A stretch of 64,000 nt of DNA from Eulemur rufifrons (GCF_041146395.1 NC_090996.1:29102738-29166737), one strand, 5' to 3'. Shown: positions 47,082 to 59,703, counted from the first letter of the stretch. The notes: generated from the sequence alone by a model not told the origin. Translations and numbers: made by a program.

Positions 47082-47347
47082 TGGTGCGCGGCAACGCGGC
47101 CTAGCAATAAAACAGCAGCAAAGACCCCAATTGCACATCCAAGGTAGCCAAATCCAACACAGTTGATAAAAGCTAACGTGCGTTAATCCTCACTAATTTA
47201 CAGTTAAATCTGTTACTGCTAGAATGCTGCTATGTACTGATTTTAATTTATCTCGATTTATTAATTTTTAGCCAGGTGATTTTTATACTCTTTTTTCTGT
47301 TAGTACAATAGTACTACATTGAGACAGATTGACAGTTACAAACCTGC

Positions 47348-47640
47348 TTTTTTTTTCTTTGAGACAGAGTCTCGCTCTGTTGCCTGGGCTAGAGTGTCGT
47401 GGCGTCAGCCTAGCTCACAGCAACCTCAAACTTCTGGGCTTAAGCGATCCTCCTGCTTCAGCCTCCTGAGTAGCTGGGGCTACAGGTGTGCACCACCGTG
47501 CCCAGCTAATTTTTGTATTTTTAGTAGAGATGGGGTCTCGCTCTTGCTCAGGCTGGTCTCAAACTCCTGAGCTCAAGCGATCCTCCCACCTCAGCCTCCC
47601 AGAGGGCTGGGATTACAGGCGTGAGCCACCGCGCCTGGCC
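47348..47640 (-). repeat. Alu SINE
   Basis: Inverted dimer with 'gtggcgtcagcctagctcac' and poly(T) at the left. Target duplication tacaaacc on both sides. Confidence 0.92.
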
Positions 47641-47744
47641 TACAAACCCACTTTGAACTCATTTGAAATAGGTGTATTATGAAAGTATTTGTGAATGTTT
47701 TCTTTCAAAAGTCTTTCTTGTAGGAGCGCCACAGTATATCGCTG

Positions 47745-47990
47745 TAAGGCAGGTTTTCTCGGCATCGGCACAACTGACATTTGGGCTGAAGAATTCCTGG
47801 CTGTGGGGGCCGTTCTGTGCACTGTGGGAGGTTTAGCAGCATCCCTGGCCTCTGCCCTCTGTGTCAACTGTATACACTCACCACCACCACCACCACTGTT
47901 GTGACAACCGACAGTATCTCCAGGCATTGCGACATGTCCCCTGTGCAGGTGGGAGTTCAGCAAAATTGCCCCCAGTTGAGAGCCCCTGCT
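47745..47990 (-). repeat. hAT-Charlie MITE, MER5A-like, with CCA-rich stretch
   Basis: 'ctgacatttgggctgaagaa', 'gtgggaggtttagcagcatc', 'gttgtgacaaccgacagtat', 'caaaattgcccccagttgag' follow reversed MER5A. A short (CCA)n run lies at about 47879-47896. Confidence 0.75.
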
Positions 47991-48734
47991 ATAGGCTTTT
48001 CCATACGCCGGGATCACATGACTGGCGACCACGATGGGGTGGCTACTCGGGAGCTGTTGGAAATTGCCAGCAAACTTGGTTAGCACAAAGCAGCTCACAC
48101 CCATTTGCAGAGGGAACCGGGCAAAGCCGATGACGGTCTCCCCTGCCGGGGCCCTTGGCATCTCTCTGAACACGCGGAGAACAGCACAGGATGTTCCCCG
48201 TCCCCGAGCTCAAATGGCACATTCGCTCAATATTTGCTATCAGCTAGAACAAACAGAGACCAGAGCAACCGGGAGAAAGCGGCTTCTCCGTGTTTGTAGA
48301 AGGACAATAGTGTCACTTCACCAGGGGAAAAAGAAGTGTAACCTTGGAACGGGGTTACCTTAAATCACAGATTTTTTATTTTTGGCCAGGAGAGGGCGTT
48401 AAATTGCCATGGTCTGTCTCTGCCCCGTCCAGACGAAACGCAGGAGAGATCGGAGGCCGCCAGACGAGTGTCCGCACTCCCAGTCCTACCCCGAGGCTGG
48501 GATGGGGAGAGGAGAGGTTCACGAGGCTGCCTCGGGCTGTGCCCCCAAGCCGAGGTCCCCTTAGCTGTGCTTAGGTTTGTGTTTTCCTGCAGTCAGCTCT
48601 CCCCTTTGCCATCCCATGGCAGCCTGGGTGGACAGTCTTTTGCCCCGAGAAAAGGACCCTGAGTGCCCCCCAGACCCTTTCAGAATAAGGTGTGAGATCT
48701 GGACCTTGCAGAAATATCTTACTGGGACCCCTGA

Positions 48735-48880
48735 GACCTGCTACTCCATGGCCAACTCGACCTCCCACCTGGTTCCTTCGTCCCCAGCTGTGTGAGCTTG
48801 GGCAGACCTCTTGGTTTCTCTGGGCCTCTGCTTCCTGGGAAATGGGAACAGCAACATCAGGGAGCATACAGTCAGCGCTC
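48735..48880 (+). repeat. MIR SINE fragment
   Basis: 'gctgtgtgagcttgggcaga', 'gtttctctgggcctctgctt' and 'gggaaatgggaacagcaac' follow MIR. Confidence 0.6.
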
Positions 48881-48999
48881 AATGAGGGTTGTGCATCTTT
48901 TATTATTGTCAAGTCACTGGGCCAATATCACCCACCAAGCGAGTGGCAGATTCAAGGCTCACACTTGGATTTTCTGACTCTAAATCCTGGATTCTCAAC

Positions 49000-49110
49000 C
49001 TTGGCTGCTGGAACCACTTGGGAAGTTTCCAGCGCCTGGATTCTGCCGAGGTTGCCATTTAATTTCTCCGAGGAACAGCCTGGGCATCGGATTGTTAAAT
49101 AAAGTGCCCA
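49000..49110. repeat. hAT-Charlie MITE fragment
   Basis: 'ttctcaaccttggctgctgg', 'accacttgggaagtttcc', 'gcccaggtgagtctggg': degenerate small Charlie element. Confidence 0.4.
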
Positions 49111-49608
49111 GGTGAGTCTGGGAACATGCAGTTCTGGTGGAGAACCTGATCTGGCAGGACTAAATCAGAGGGGCTTCCTGGAGGAGGGGGTGGCTGATCT
49201 TGCCATAGAGAGAGGAGAGGATCCAGGAAAGAACTGGAAAGGGTGGAGTCAGCACGTGGAGCTGCTGTTGGTTTAGGCTATAGGTTTTCTACGGGATTAA
49301 TGAGGGACAGACAGGTTGTGGGGCACCCCAAGCAGTATTGGGAGCCTCAGTCTGAACCTCAAAGAGTCGCCGCCACTCGGTAGCCAGGTGTGGCCTGCAG
49401 GCCCCGCCTCCCTGCCCGGTGGATGAGTTGGCACAGTAACCAGAGCACCTATTAAGGGACAGGTGACTCAGCCTCCGTGTTCCAGCCGCGTCTGCCTGCC
49501 TTGCTTTCTGGCACAGGAGCCAGGGAGCGAGATGGGACACACGGTGACTGCCCAGATTTCACCGGCATCTCGACGGAGGTGACATTTCACCTGGCTTTCT
49601 GTCTCGTT

Positions 49609-49667
49609 GCCCTTGAAAAAGTCTTTATAATTTGCTGGCTGGAGAAAAGGTGTTTCATGAAGTGTGG
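49609..49667. repeat. Local duplicate A, copy 1
   Basis: About 59 bp sharing 'cttgaaaa(a/c)gtcttta', 'atttgctggctggagaaaa' and 'caagtgtgg'-like end with 50714-50770. Followed at 49655-49820 by a MER20-like piece, so the pair may belong to an unrecognised repeat. Confidence 0.6.
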
Positions 49668-50713
49668 TCCACGGACCCTCTGCCTTGAACTCTTCCGGGG
49701 AACACTTCGAGAATGCAGACTCCTGGGCCGCCTGCCCCCCCCCCCGACTTGTCGAGTCAGAACCTCGAGGGCTGGGGCCCTGGATCTGGCCATTTTAACA
49801 GGCTCTTTAGGGATTGGGACTGAAGGATGTTGGCGGATCCCAGTTGGGAATACTTTGTGGGATGCTTATTTCCGTGAACCAGGGCGGTTAACCCAAACGA
49901 CAGGTGGGTAGGATCCAAGCCATCCGCGAGTGCTGCCTTCTCTGTCGGTTCTCTGATCTTTCTGAGCACAATAAACACAGTGGCCCTAAGAGGGGCTCTG
50001 AAAATACAGTAACTTGCCTTCAGTATAGCCCACCCAAAAATGATTTTAAAAAGAAAGGAACTCTCACCTCATACTTCAGAGATTTTCAAAATGACATTCA
50101 TCATACTGACATGGGTATTTATTGCTTTTGGGGCTGCTGAATATCTGGTCGCTCTTGCTTTGGTAACGACACCCCAAATTCCTTCTGCAGAGTTCCCCCT
50201 CCCTCCCTGTGGGCAAGGTGATGGGCAGATCAACCCAGGTGCACTGTGGCATGTGGCCCAAGCCAGGGCAATCAAGCCCCATCTGTGACTCTCTCCTAGG
50301 CTCTAAATGGAGCAAGGTGAGGATGGAAAACCAGCTGGAGTTGATGCCCTCTGGCAGCTGCATCCTCCTGGGTCTCCCCCAGGCCCCACCCCAGCCTCTC
50401 TTCGCTCTGTCCTGAACCTTCTCTAGCCCCCCCGAGATTCTGATGCCACCCCATGTCCTGGCCTCGATTCTGGTCCTCTCGACAGCTCTGAAATTTCTCT
50501 CTCTTAATCTCTCTGTCTGCACTCTGCTGCAGTGTTCTGGAACCTTCATCCTGTTTTCACTTTTCACAGGGAGAGGGGAAGAGGTGAGGGAGGGACGAGA
50601 AAGTGAGTCATTTTCATGCAACTTATTTTGCCACATTCAACCTTGTCGTTAGAAAAAGCTTTACATTTGCGCCACGGACAACGTAGACCAGACGGCTTCT
50701 GTGGTCTCATCGT

Positions 50714-50770
50714 ACTTGAAAACGTCTTTATCATTTGCTGGCTGGAGAAAAAGATTTTCTTCAAGTGTGG
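50714..50770. repeat. Local duplicate A, copy 2
   Basis: Second copy of the block at 49609-49667, 1.1 kb away in the same orientation. Confidence 0.6.
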
Positions 50771-51456
50771 TGAGATTTGAATCCTTTTGCACTTGGGCTG
50801 GACTTGCAGCTTAGGATCATTAGTGTTAATCTACATCATTCCATGCCAATTTGACGAGAGGATAAATGACGAGAGTAGAGAACGTTCTGCCGGCTTCTGG
50901 GCAGGACGGAAGCTCGGGGATCCAGCACACAGTCAAGGAAGAGCTCTGGGTTCTCGGGGAAGCCGATCGACTGTCAAGGCGACTCCAGGTAAGGTTTGTG
51001 AATCAAGTTAAGAATCAAAAGCAACTGAGATCAGGCCTGGAAGGCAAGGACCACGATGTACCTGGATATTAGATATTAGCTAAAAGGCTTGCTCTGGCGG
51101 CACCATGTTTCAACACACCAACTGCCGTGGGAGTTGGATTCAACTCACACTAGTTTTGAGCCCAGGCCTCGTGAAGCACACGTAACTCACAGGTCTCTGC
51201 ACCTTGGGGAGTGGCAGGAACTATTTTTCACATTGCATGTAACTCACCTACAGAAAACAATAAAAAATGTTCATTAGATTAGAAAGGATCGTTTTGTTTT
51301 CAAAGTTTTTATGCTATTTTCGTAATGAAACGCCATGGCCCCAAGGAAAAAAATTTTTTTGTCTAGTGTGGCAGTCGATGTGCTAAATTATGTTATTTAT
51401 TGGCGTTGGGAAAGTCAGTTGGTTTCTACTCTGAAAAGGGTGGAAAACGCGTTGAG

Positions 51457-51525
51457 TTTCAACCGGAGAAATGAGAAGACACTACTGCCACCTGGTGGTC
51501 ATTCATCCAAATTGCTCCTTCAGGC
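51457..51525. repeat. Local duplicate B, copy 1, with CTCF-like motif
   Basis: About 69 bp nearly identical to 53018-53085 (differences at two to three positions). The minus strand at 51485-51498 reads CCACCAGGTGGCAG, an exact CTCF core. Confidence 0.85.
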
Positions 51526-51714
51526 CTGGGGGTTAAAACGGGTGGTGTTGAATCCAGCTCTCTCAACAGCTGAGGCTTGTTACCCCGCTTGAGCTGGGAT
51601 CTGAACATTTCTGTTTTCAACTACAGTCTTGATTATGAGCCAGATCAATTTGGTTTGGCCAGATAAGTTCATGCCCGTTGTCCTCAGGGACCATCCCATT
51701 GCTCTCTGAAGGTC

Positions 51715-51870
51715 TCTTGTGTGTTCTTGTTAACCTGTTAATCTCCTGTGTCCCCCAGTGGAAGGTCAGCTCCAAGAGGGCAGCGACTCTATCTAGTCTT
51801 GTGCTCCACATCAGTGCTTGGTACAGTGTCGGGCATATAGCAGATGTTCAATAATTCCTTGATGAATGAA
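51715..51870 (+). repeat. L2 LINE 3' end
   Basis: 'gtggaaggtcagctccaaga', 'gggcagcgactctatctag', 'cttggtacagtgtcgggca', 'tgttcaataattccttgatg' follow the L2 3' end. Confidence 0.8.
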
Positions 51871-52405
51871 AATTTAACAAAAGGGTGAAAATAGAGTTTT
51901 GGGTTGCGTGAGTTGCATGTTTCAAGCCTTTGCCATGTTGTAAAAGTATTAGCCCAACTGCTAATAATTCCTTCTGTGTCTTGGATTTCTCCTCTCGGCC
52001 TCTGTGGCTGGAGCCTTGGGTTACAATCCAACCTACCTGAGCTTGGCCTCTAATTTGCTCCAAGTACTAACCCCTGCCCATAAATTTACCAAATCAGATT
52101 CATACAGAGCCCACTGTCCAGAAACAAGGCCTCCAATCCTTCTACTAAACTACCCCAAACATCTCTCTGCTTGACACACATGGGTCCCAACCTGCAAGCA
52201 AGAGATGGGTGAGTGTCCTGGTTTATGGGACAATTTTTTTTTTCATGGGGAAATAAGTGGTGGATAAGTACAGTTAGGCCCAAAGGGAATTGACTGCAAG
52301 CTGTGGTAGTGATCAGGATAATTTGTAGGTAGTCCAGAAAGTACCCTATGATCCTAAATACTTACCACCACATGTTCCCATACTGGTAGGATGGGTTTGA
52401 ATTGA

Positions 52406-52800
<395 letters not shown>

Positions 52801-53017
52801 GACAGTTTTGAGTTTTAACTAATTTTTGTCCTTTCCCACCATCTAAATAGCTAATCTGTTAAGATCTCCTGCCACCCGTTGTAATTCCTGTGGTCACTGT
52901 TGTCTTGGATTTTGTGGGGTTTTATGCGTGGATCCCAGTGGGCAGGGCTCTTGACTCCAACAGAGTTAGTTCTACCATTCAGCTCACGTTGAAGGGAGGG
53001 AAACAAACCTCGTTTAA

Positions 53018-53085
53018 TTTCAACCGGAGACATGAGAAGGCACTACTGCCACCTGGTGGTCATTCATCCAAATTGCTCCTTCAGG
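53018..53085. repeat. Local duplicate B, copy 2, with CTCF-like motif
   Basis: Second copy of 51457-51525, same orientation, 1.56 kb away. CTCF core on the minus strand at 53046-53059. Confidence 0.85.
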
Positions 53086-53107
53086 TCGGGGGGGTTTTCC
53101 TTTATCC

Positions 53108-53700
53108 TGTTAGGTTCTGTGGCTGGAGCCTGTGAATTAAACTGACAAAATATAGATTAACAGAAAAGGCATATGAATTATAATTTTACATGCATAGGGG
53201 CTTCATATGAAAAAGTAAAACCCAAAGAAATGATTAAACTTGGGGGCTTACATACCATTTTAACAAAGGACAATAAATTGTGAGGTAGTGACTAGACAAA
53301 GGAAAGTGGGTTTGGGCTCCTAGGAGAGGGAAATTGTGGGAAGGTGACTTAGGAGATGGTGGATAAAGATGGTTTAGTGAAAGGTGTTTTTAGTTGGTTT
53401 GGAAGGGGGTCTCACTGTATTGCCTATGCTGTTCTTGGACACCTGGGCTAAAGCGAGCCTCCTGCCTCAGCCTCCTGAGTAGCTGGAACTGCAGCGTTCA
53501 GTAAAGCTTGTTACGCCGACTCACAGTGCCATCTCTGGTCATCCTGGTACAAGAGGCAGGAACATCTTTGCAAAGACCCGTCCTGGGTCTCCTGTTTCTC
53601 AGTTGCCTGCAGCTCAGAATAATCCTTGTGCCAAAGAGGCAGATTTTGGGGTGGCATTTTTGGATCCCCTTCAGCACGGATAAAAACTTGAGGTAGCTTC
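53108..53700 (-). mobile_element. ERV LTR interrupted by an Alu monomer, non-coding
   Basis: 'cctgttaggttctgtggctg', 'cccaaagaaatgattaaactt', 'tgactagacaaaggaaagtg', 'ctcctaggagagggaaatt' and, after the Alu piece, 'gttcagtaaagcttgttac', 'catctctggtcatcctggta', 'ggtctcctgtttctcagttg' form one familiar reversed LTR. Family name not assigned. Confidence 0.55.
53385..53495 (-). repeat. Alu monomer fragment (FLAM-like)
   Basis: 'gggggtctcactgtattgcc', 'cctcctgcctcagcctcctg', 'agtagctggaactgcag': one inverted arm only, inserted into the LTR. Confidence 0.65.
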
Positions 53701-54114
53701 ACCCCCTCCCCAAAGTCTCACGAGGGTGAAAGGTCAGAACTGACTGAATGGATTGGTCTGCATTATAGGGGCTCATTTTATTTTTTTTTTAAGTTCAATT
53801 CTTTAACACCATTGTCGTGGATGTATGGTAATGGAAAATGTGTAAAATTGTTCGTCTGTCTCTAAGCTTTTGCCTCTCTGACCGCCATCTGGCACTTAAA
53901 GATGAGGCCTCCGTCGTGACGTCAGGCACGTCGCACTGAGGGACTACCCCTTGAGGTGACGGACGGAGAGCTCTGTGGCTTCCTAACTGGCGGGTTCAGT
54001 GTCTCCCGGCAAATGTGAGTGTCCAAGCGTGTCCAGGAGGACCCACCTGCCTGGTGCAGGGGCAAGAGCACAGTGTCATTTTTTTTTTTTTTTTTGGTCA
54101 TAGTTCCTACTGGA

Positions 54115-54570
54115 GACTGTGTTAGTTTTCCTAGAGCTGCTCTAACAAATTACCACAAACCCGGTGGCTTAAAACAACAGAAATTAATTGTCTCACAATT
54201 CTGGAGGCCAGAAGTCCAAAACCAAGGTGCTGGCAGGACCCCATTCCCTCTGGAGGCCCTGCCGGAGAATCCTTCCCTGCCTCACCCAGCTCCGGGGGCT
54301 CCAGGCGTCCCTTGGCTAACGGCTGCACCACTCCGGTCTCTGCCTCTGTCCTCACACTGTCATCTCCTCTTCTCTGTGTGTCTTTTATCAAGACATTTGT
54401 CCTTGGCATTAGAGCCCATCTGTATAATCAAAGAGGATCTCATTGGGAGACGATTAACTCAATTACATCTACAAAGACCCTTTTCCCAAATAAGGTCACT
54501 GTCACAGGTTTTAGGACATCGATGTATTTGGGGGGAGGGTAGACACTGTTCACCTCCTACACAGAGGCTG
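54115..54570 (-). mobile_element. Solo LTR, MLT1-like (MaLR), non-coding
   Basis: 'ctgtgttagttttcctagag', 'aaattaccacaaacccggtg', 'cttaaaacaacagaaattaa', 'ctacaaagacccttttccc', 'gttttaggacatcgatgtat' follow the reversed LTR. Confidence 0.7.
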
Positions 54571-54808
54571 CAGTTAAGCGCTGAAAGGACCCAGAGAAAG
54601 TTTCTGACTCTAGGGAAGAGTCCCTCTCCCTTCATTGCCAAGGGAAGCACACACATTTGCAGAATATGTGCAATGTTCTTTATGTTCGTCACTTATATTA
54701 ATATTTTCCGTTCCTGGCTCAGCAGCTAGACGATGTCCTGGGTGGAATCTCTTCCTTCCGTGGATACTACTCAAAACCCGGTGGTACAAGTGGTGCGTCC
54801 CATCATCA

Positions 54809-54822
54809 CCACCAGGTGGCAG
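54809..54822 (+). promoter_or_regulatory. CTCF-like core motif
   Basis: CCACCAGGTGGCAG on the + strand, exact match to the CTCF core, in unrepeated sequence. Binding not shown. Confidence 0.45.
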
Positions 54823-55292
54823 CCAAGAGCTTAGAGTCAGCATGGGTCATATTTGATGCCTGACTCTCAAATCACAAGTTTAGGGTCTCAGCTTTTGAAC
54901 TGAGATCCAAGTTCCCAAATAATGACTGAGGATGCCAATTCAGCTTTGGTCTGGCCTTTGCGGTGCTGTGTCACTTAACAAGCAGAAATTACCAGATAGG
55001 TCAAGTCCACCAGCCAGTCGGGTGTAGCAATAGCTCACCCCCACTGTTTAAGCATTTTACATAGTGCACACCTGTTATTTTTACCTAGGTGCCTGGCATC
55101 TCCTTCCCCACTCTTGGGTAGCAGGATCTTGCATTTATTTGGGGAAACCGTCGCTCCCATGCTTCCTGTAATCCTGGTGGGAATGTCAATCGCATTAGCC
55201 CTCCTCCTGGCACAGCTGTCTCAAGGATGGGCATGTGAGAGAAATTCAATCAGAATCTCTCTCCAGAAGAACTTAGACTTTAAGTAAGATCC

Positions 55293-55736
55293 TGTTAGGT
55301 CTGGAGCCGAGAGAGAGACACATGAAGCCTCATGTGTAGCAAAATGCTGTTTACTTTGAGTATCTGGGTGCAGATGGGTGGAGGCGAAAAGTGTCCACCC
55401 CGAGGGAGGAGAAAGCCTTGTGTTTTATGGAGGGTTTTTCCGGGGGAGTGAGTGAGTGGGCCAGAACAGCCGCTTGTAATAAATTCTTGTTCAAACAACC
55501 AGCTCCTAGGACCCCTGCCCCCGTCACATCCATCCTTCAGCTCTGGCGAGATAGGGAGGGACAAACTTCGTCCCCTTGGTGGGGCGGGGGAAGGAATGCT
55601 GGCTGCAGCTGTGGGTTAGATTTACAACGTCTGTCTACAGACTCCTGCGGCTATTGTTTTATAAGCCTACGGTTTCCATGAACTGCATTCTGTCCTATAC
55701 ACACTTTTCGGGTTCCCACCTGGAATGAACCTAACA
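55293..55736 (-). mobile_element. Solo LTR of an endogenous retrovirus (ERV1-like), non-coding
   Basis: 444-bp unit with perfect ends TGTTAGGT...CTAACA. Flanks gatcc/gaccc suggest a 5-bp target duplication with one change. On the minus strand a TATA-like 'ccataaaac' precedes an AGTAAA poly(A)-type signal by about 90 bp, the usual LTR order. No gag/pol/env sequence adjoins it. Confidence 0.7.
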
Positions 55737-56059
55737 GACCCCCCACACGGTTGCTGTGTCATTCCGGTGGTAGCACCCAGAGAGAATCTGCCCTGATCGT
55801 CTTTCTTTCTGTGAACCAGCCACTGGCTTGCCTATAAATCATTCCCCGACACACTTGCTTGCGATCCTAGAACCCTCATTGGTAAGATCTGCATTTCCTT
55901 AACAGTTAGTTTAGGGTGGGCACCTCTAGCACCGGCCAGGCAGAAAGTCAAGCTTTCTTCATTACTGATCATCTTAGGTAGATTGTGAAAGGAACTAACT
56001 TTATTCAGATGTCCTTGGATCAGTCACTTGAACTTTGGGAATGTTCAAATATAGCCAAA

Positions 56060-56228
56060 ACTACTAAGAAGGGGGGAGGGTGAGGAACAAAAACTTACCC
56101 GTCGGGTACAATGAACACTGTTCTGGTGACGGGGACACTAAAAGCCCTGATATCAGCATTATACGATTCATCCATGGTAACAAGAACACTTGTGCCCCCT
56201 AATATTTTGAAATGAAAATTATTTAAAA
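56060..56228 (+). repeat. L1 3' end fragment
   Basis: 'gtcgggtacaatgaacactg', 'ggtgacggggacactaaaag', 'aacacttgtgccccctaata' and an A-rich end follow a primate L1 3' UTR end. Confidence 0.65.
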
Positions 56229-57119
56229 TAATATAGCCAAAATATACTCCTGAATTGTTTATAAAGCTGAGAGCTTTTATAAAAATGATAAGAGGAAGAA
56301 GTGAACCATGGGTGCCTACAGCTAAAGAAAATTTTTTTTATTTAATTGGTCCAAGACATTGGTATGTTTTAAAAGTTTCCCAGATGATTCTGATATGTGA
56401 AGGGTTTAAGATGAGCATTTCTCTGCAAGAGCCAGGTCAGGTGTGGATTTGAGAATTCGAAGTGTTCAATGACACTTGTACCTTGTTCTCCTACTTTAAA
56501 AGTTCCTTTCGGACAAAGCCCTCATGGAGAAACAATCCTAAAACAGCTGTGTCTGTAATACTCTTATTAAAACCACTCAATCTCAGTAGACCTGGTTCTC
56601 TTTCATTGAGGTGGGTAGAGACACATCCTTTGACAACTAAACCCAACTAATTATTCTAGCATTTTCTCTGTTTTATTTCCCCAAAACCCTGCCTGAGCTC
56701 TATCTCTATTTAATGCAAAGCTATGTCCCCTTTATTGTTCTATGTCACCCCATCTTAAAATAACCTCTATGTATTGGTTGAGAAGTGCAGTGCAGGCTTC
56801 AAGAACTCAATGGAGAACCCGAGGAAATAAAGCGAGAGAATGTGAAAATCTTGAAAGAAGTGAATGTAAACATATTGAATGTCTTTCTAAGTCAAAGCAG
56901 TTTGGAGCCAGAGCTGATGGTAAAGTGAATGTTGCAGAATTCATTAGATAACCATTAATGAGAAGAATCTGGCAATTCTTGGTTCCTTCTCAGTTGATGT
57001 AGTCTACAACTACTGGGATCAGGACTAAAGTCACTCATGCAAACCTTAATCAATGCTCTCAAATGCCTGTGGGAATTTGGTTATTAATAAAAGTTGCAAT
57101 GTATATTAATAGTATCTGC

Positions 57120-58350
57120 ACAACGGATAGTCAATAAAGTTGGATCCCTACCTCACTCCTTACACAAAATAAATTAAAGGAGGATAAAAAATTAAATGGA
57201 AAAAAGTTATGAAAAGATCACTTCAAAATTATAGTAGAAAAGGGCTTTCTAAATTTAAACAGATGCTATCAGAGAGGGTGTGATAAAGTCATTTACATAA
57301 TTGATTGCATGATAAAAACTGTAAAAGATAAATGACAAATTGAAACTGGATTTTGATATTTATAATACATATTACAATCGAAGGGGTAATTTCCTTAATA
57401 TTTTTAGGACTCTGATAATTGGATAAGGTAAAAACCAGCAGTTCAGAAGCAAAACAGGAATCAACGTGAAAGGATATAAGCAAAAATAAAAATGTTTCTT
57501 AGTCATATGAAGGGATATTCGGCCTCATGCATAAGAAAAGAAATGCAAATTAAAGTCACAGTTACCTTTTGTTCCCCAATCCCTTGGCAGAGACTCAAGA
57601 GAGTAATAGAGTTGCCCCTGGAACAACATGGGTTTGAACGGTGTGGGTTATATGTGAATTTTTTTCAACCAAAGGAGGATCACAAATACAGTACTCCTAC
57701 TTGCAGGATTCAAAATCCACATATAGGAAGGGCCGGTTTTTCCTGTAAGTGGGTTCTGCAGGGCCAACTGTGAGATTTGAGTATAAGCGGATTTGGGTGA
57801 TGGAACCAATCCCCCGGTGCATACGGAGGGACAGCTGCCAAGAATGTAGGGAAAGTCTTATTACGTAGTTGATGGAGAGTAGATGTTGGTACAACTCTAT
57901 GAAGGAAAGTTCGCCAAAATTCTGAAATGTGCATTCTCCTTGACTCAGTAGTTTCACTTTTAGGAATTTGCCATGTACTTCTATGTGCAAAATAATATGA
58001 GGATATTCACTGGGGCATTGTTTGTGCAGCAAAAGATTGGTAATAACCTTTTCCCCATCACTGGGGTTACATAGGTTATTCTGTTAAATTGTGCTACACG
58101 TATAGCCCACACAATAGAAAGTTACGCAGCTATTAAAGGAATGAGGCAGATCTCTACATACTAATATGTAATAATCTCTAAGATATATTATTAAGTGAAA
58201 AAAGCAAGGTGCAAAATAAGGAGAAGAAAAGAGAAACTCGCATTCAAAATGAGTCTCAAGCCAAAATTCCAAAACACAGGAAGAAAGTTAATAAGACACC
58301 CCCAAAACCAACAGATGAAAGATGAATTCACTCTGGTTAAAATTAATAGC
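57120..58350 (+). repeat. L1M LINE 3' region, interrupted by a MITE
   Basis: 'aaattaaaggaggataaaaaa' start, 'agaaatgcaaattaaagtcac' and, past the MITE, 'agaatgtagggaaagtctta', 'tattcactggggcattgttt', 'gcagctattaaaggaatgag'. Clear L1 ORF2-end/3' UTR order. Confidence 0.75.
57609..57837 (+). mobile_element. Tigger-family MITE (MER8/MER2-like) inside L1M
   Basis: About 229 bp with decayed ends (gagttgcccc...gacagctg) and 'aacaacatgggtttgaacg', 'gggccaactgtgagatttga', 'ggaaccaatcccccgg'. It splits the L1 sequence cleanly. Non-coding. Confidence 0.7.
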
Positions 58351-58356
58351 ACTGTT

Positions 58357-58696
58357 GGCCGGGCGCGGTGGCTCATGCCTGTAATCCTAGCACTCTGGGA
58401 GGCCGAGGCGGGTGGATCGCTCGAGGTCAGGAGTTCGAGACCAGCCTGAGCAAGAGTAAGACCCCCGTCTCTACTAAAAATAGAAAGAAATTATATGGAC
58501 AACTAAAATATATATATACAAAAAATTAGCCGGGCATGGTGGCGCATGCCTGTAGTCTCAGCTATTCGGGAGGCTGAGGCAGCAGGATCGCTTAAGCCCA
58601 GGAGTTTGAGGTTGCTGTGAGCTAGACTGACGCCACGGCACTCACTCTAGCCCGGGCAACAGAGTGAGACTCTGTCTCCAAAAAAAAAAAAAAAAA
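58357..58696 (+). repeat. Strepsirrhine-type Alu
   Basis: Well-preserved dimer with linker and lemur right arm. Target duplication aattaatagcactgt / aattaataacactgt, one mismatch. Confidence 0.95.
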
Positions 58697-59013
58697 ATTA
58701 ATAACACTGTCTAAAAAACTTTAAAGTGTGTATGTTTGATCTCCTTGCAGAGAAAACTAAAGGAATATTAAAAAACAAGATTATGACATTAAAACAGGCA
58801 GAAATAAAGTTAGACCATGTGGATATTAAAAGAACCCATTTATAAATATTGGAAATGACAAATATAGCCATTGAAATAATTCAATAGAGTTAACTCTAGC
58901 TTTAACAGAGTGGAAGATTCAGCTGGTTAATTAGAAGATAGCACCAAGGAACTTACCAAAAACACTCCCTGTGAGACAGAAACTGAGATACATAGATAAT
59001 ACATAGATAAAGC

Positions 59014-59328
59014 TTTGTTTTTATTTTGGGACAGGGCCTCACTATGTGGCCCAGGCTCGTCTTGAATTCCTCGGCTCAACAGATCCTCCCACCTCAGCCT
59101 CCCGAGTAGCCGGACTACAGGCATGCACCACCATGCCTGGCTAATTTTTTCTGTATATTTTTAGTTGTCCAGATAATTTCTTTCCATTTTTTTTTTTTTT
59201 TTTTTTTTTTAGCAGAGATGGGGTCTCGCTCTTGCTCAGGCTGCTCTCAAACTCCTGAGCTCAAACAATCCCCCCGCCTCGGCCTCCCAGAGTGCTAGGA
59301 TTACAGGCATGAGTCACTGCGCCCGGCC
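59014..59328 (-). repeat. Strepsirrhine-type Alu
   Basis: Inverted, with lineage linker and an internal T run of about 22 bp in the linker region. Confidence 0.9.
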
Positions 59329-59387
59329 CACAGTTTTTAAAAAGTTGGTTTATTTGAATCAGGATCCAAACAAAATCCACATGTTGA

Positions 59388-59703
59388 TTTTTTTTTTTAA
59401 TTTTAATTTTTTTTTTTTGGTTTGTTTTTTTTGAGACGGGGTCTTGCTCTGTCACCCAGGCTGGAGAGCCATGTCATAATTGTAGCTCACTGAAGACTCA
59501 AACTCCTTGGCTCAAGAGATCCTTCTGCCTCAGCCTCCCAAGTAGCTGGCGCCACCATGCTCAGCTAATTTTTTAAAAATTTTTGTAGAGCTGGGATCTC
59601 ACTATGGTGCCCAGGCTGGTCTTGAACTTCTGGCCTCAAGTGATCCTCCCGTCTTGGCCTCCCAAAGTGCTGGGATTACAGGCATGAGCCGCTGCACCCA
59701 GCC
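59388..59703 (-). repeat. Alu SINE (AluJ-like)
   Basis: Inverted, old form without the lemur linker, with a long T-rich end at the left. Confidence 0.9.

Noticed and set aside
58195..58449. 84-codon frame with [12 protein letters not shown] start
   Set aside because: Consists of L1 sequence running into the young Alu at 58357.
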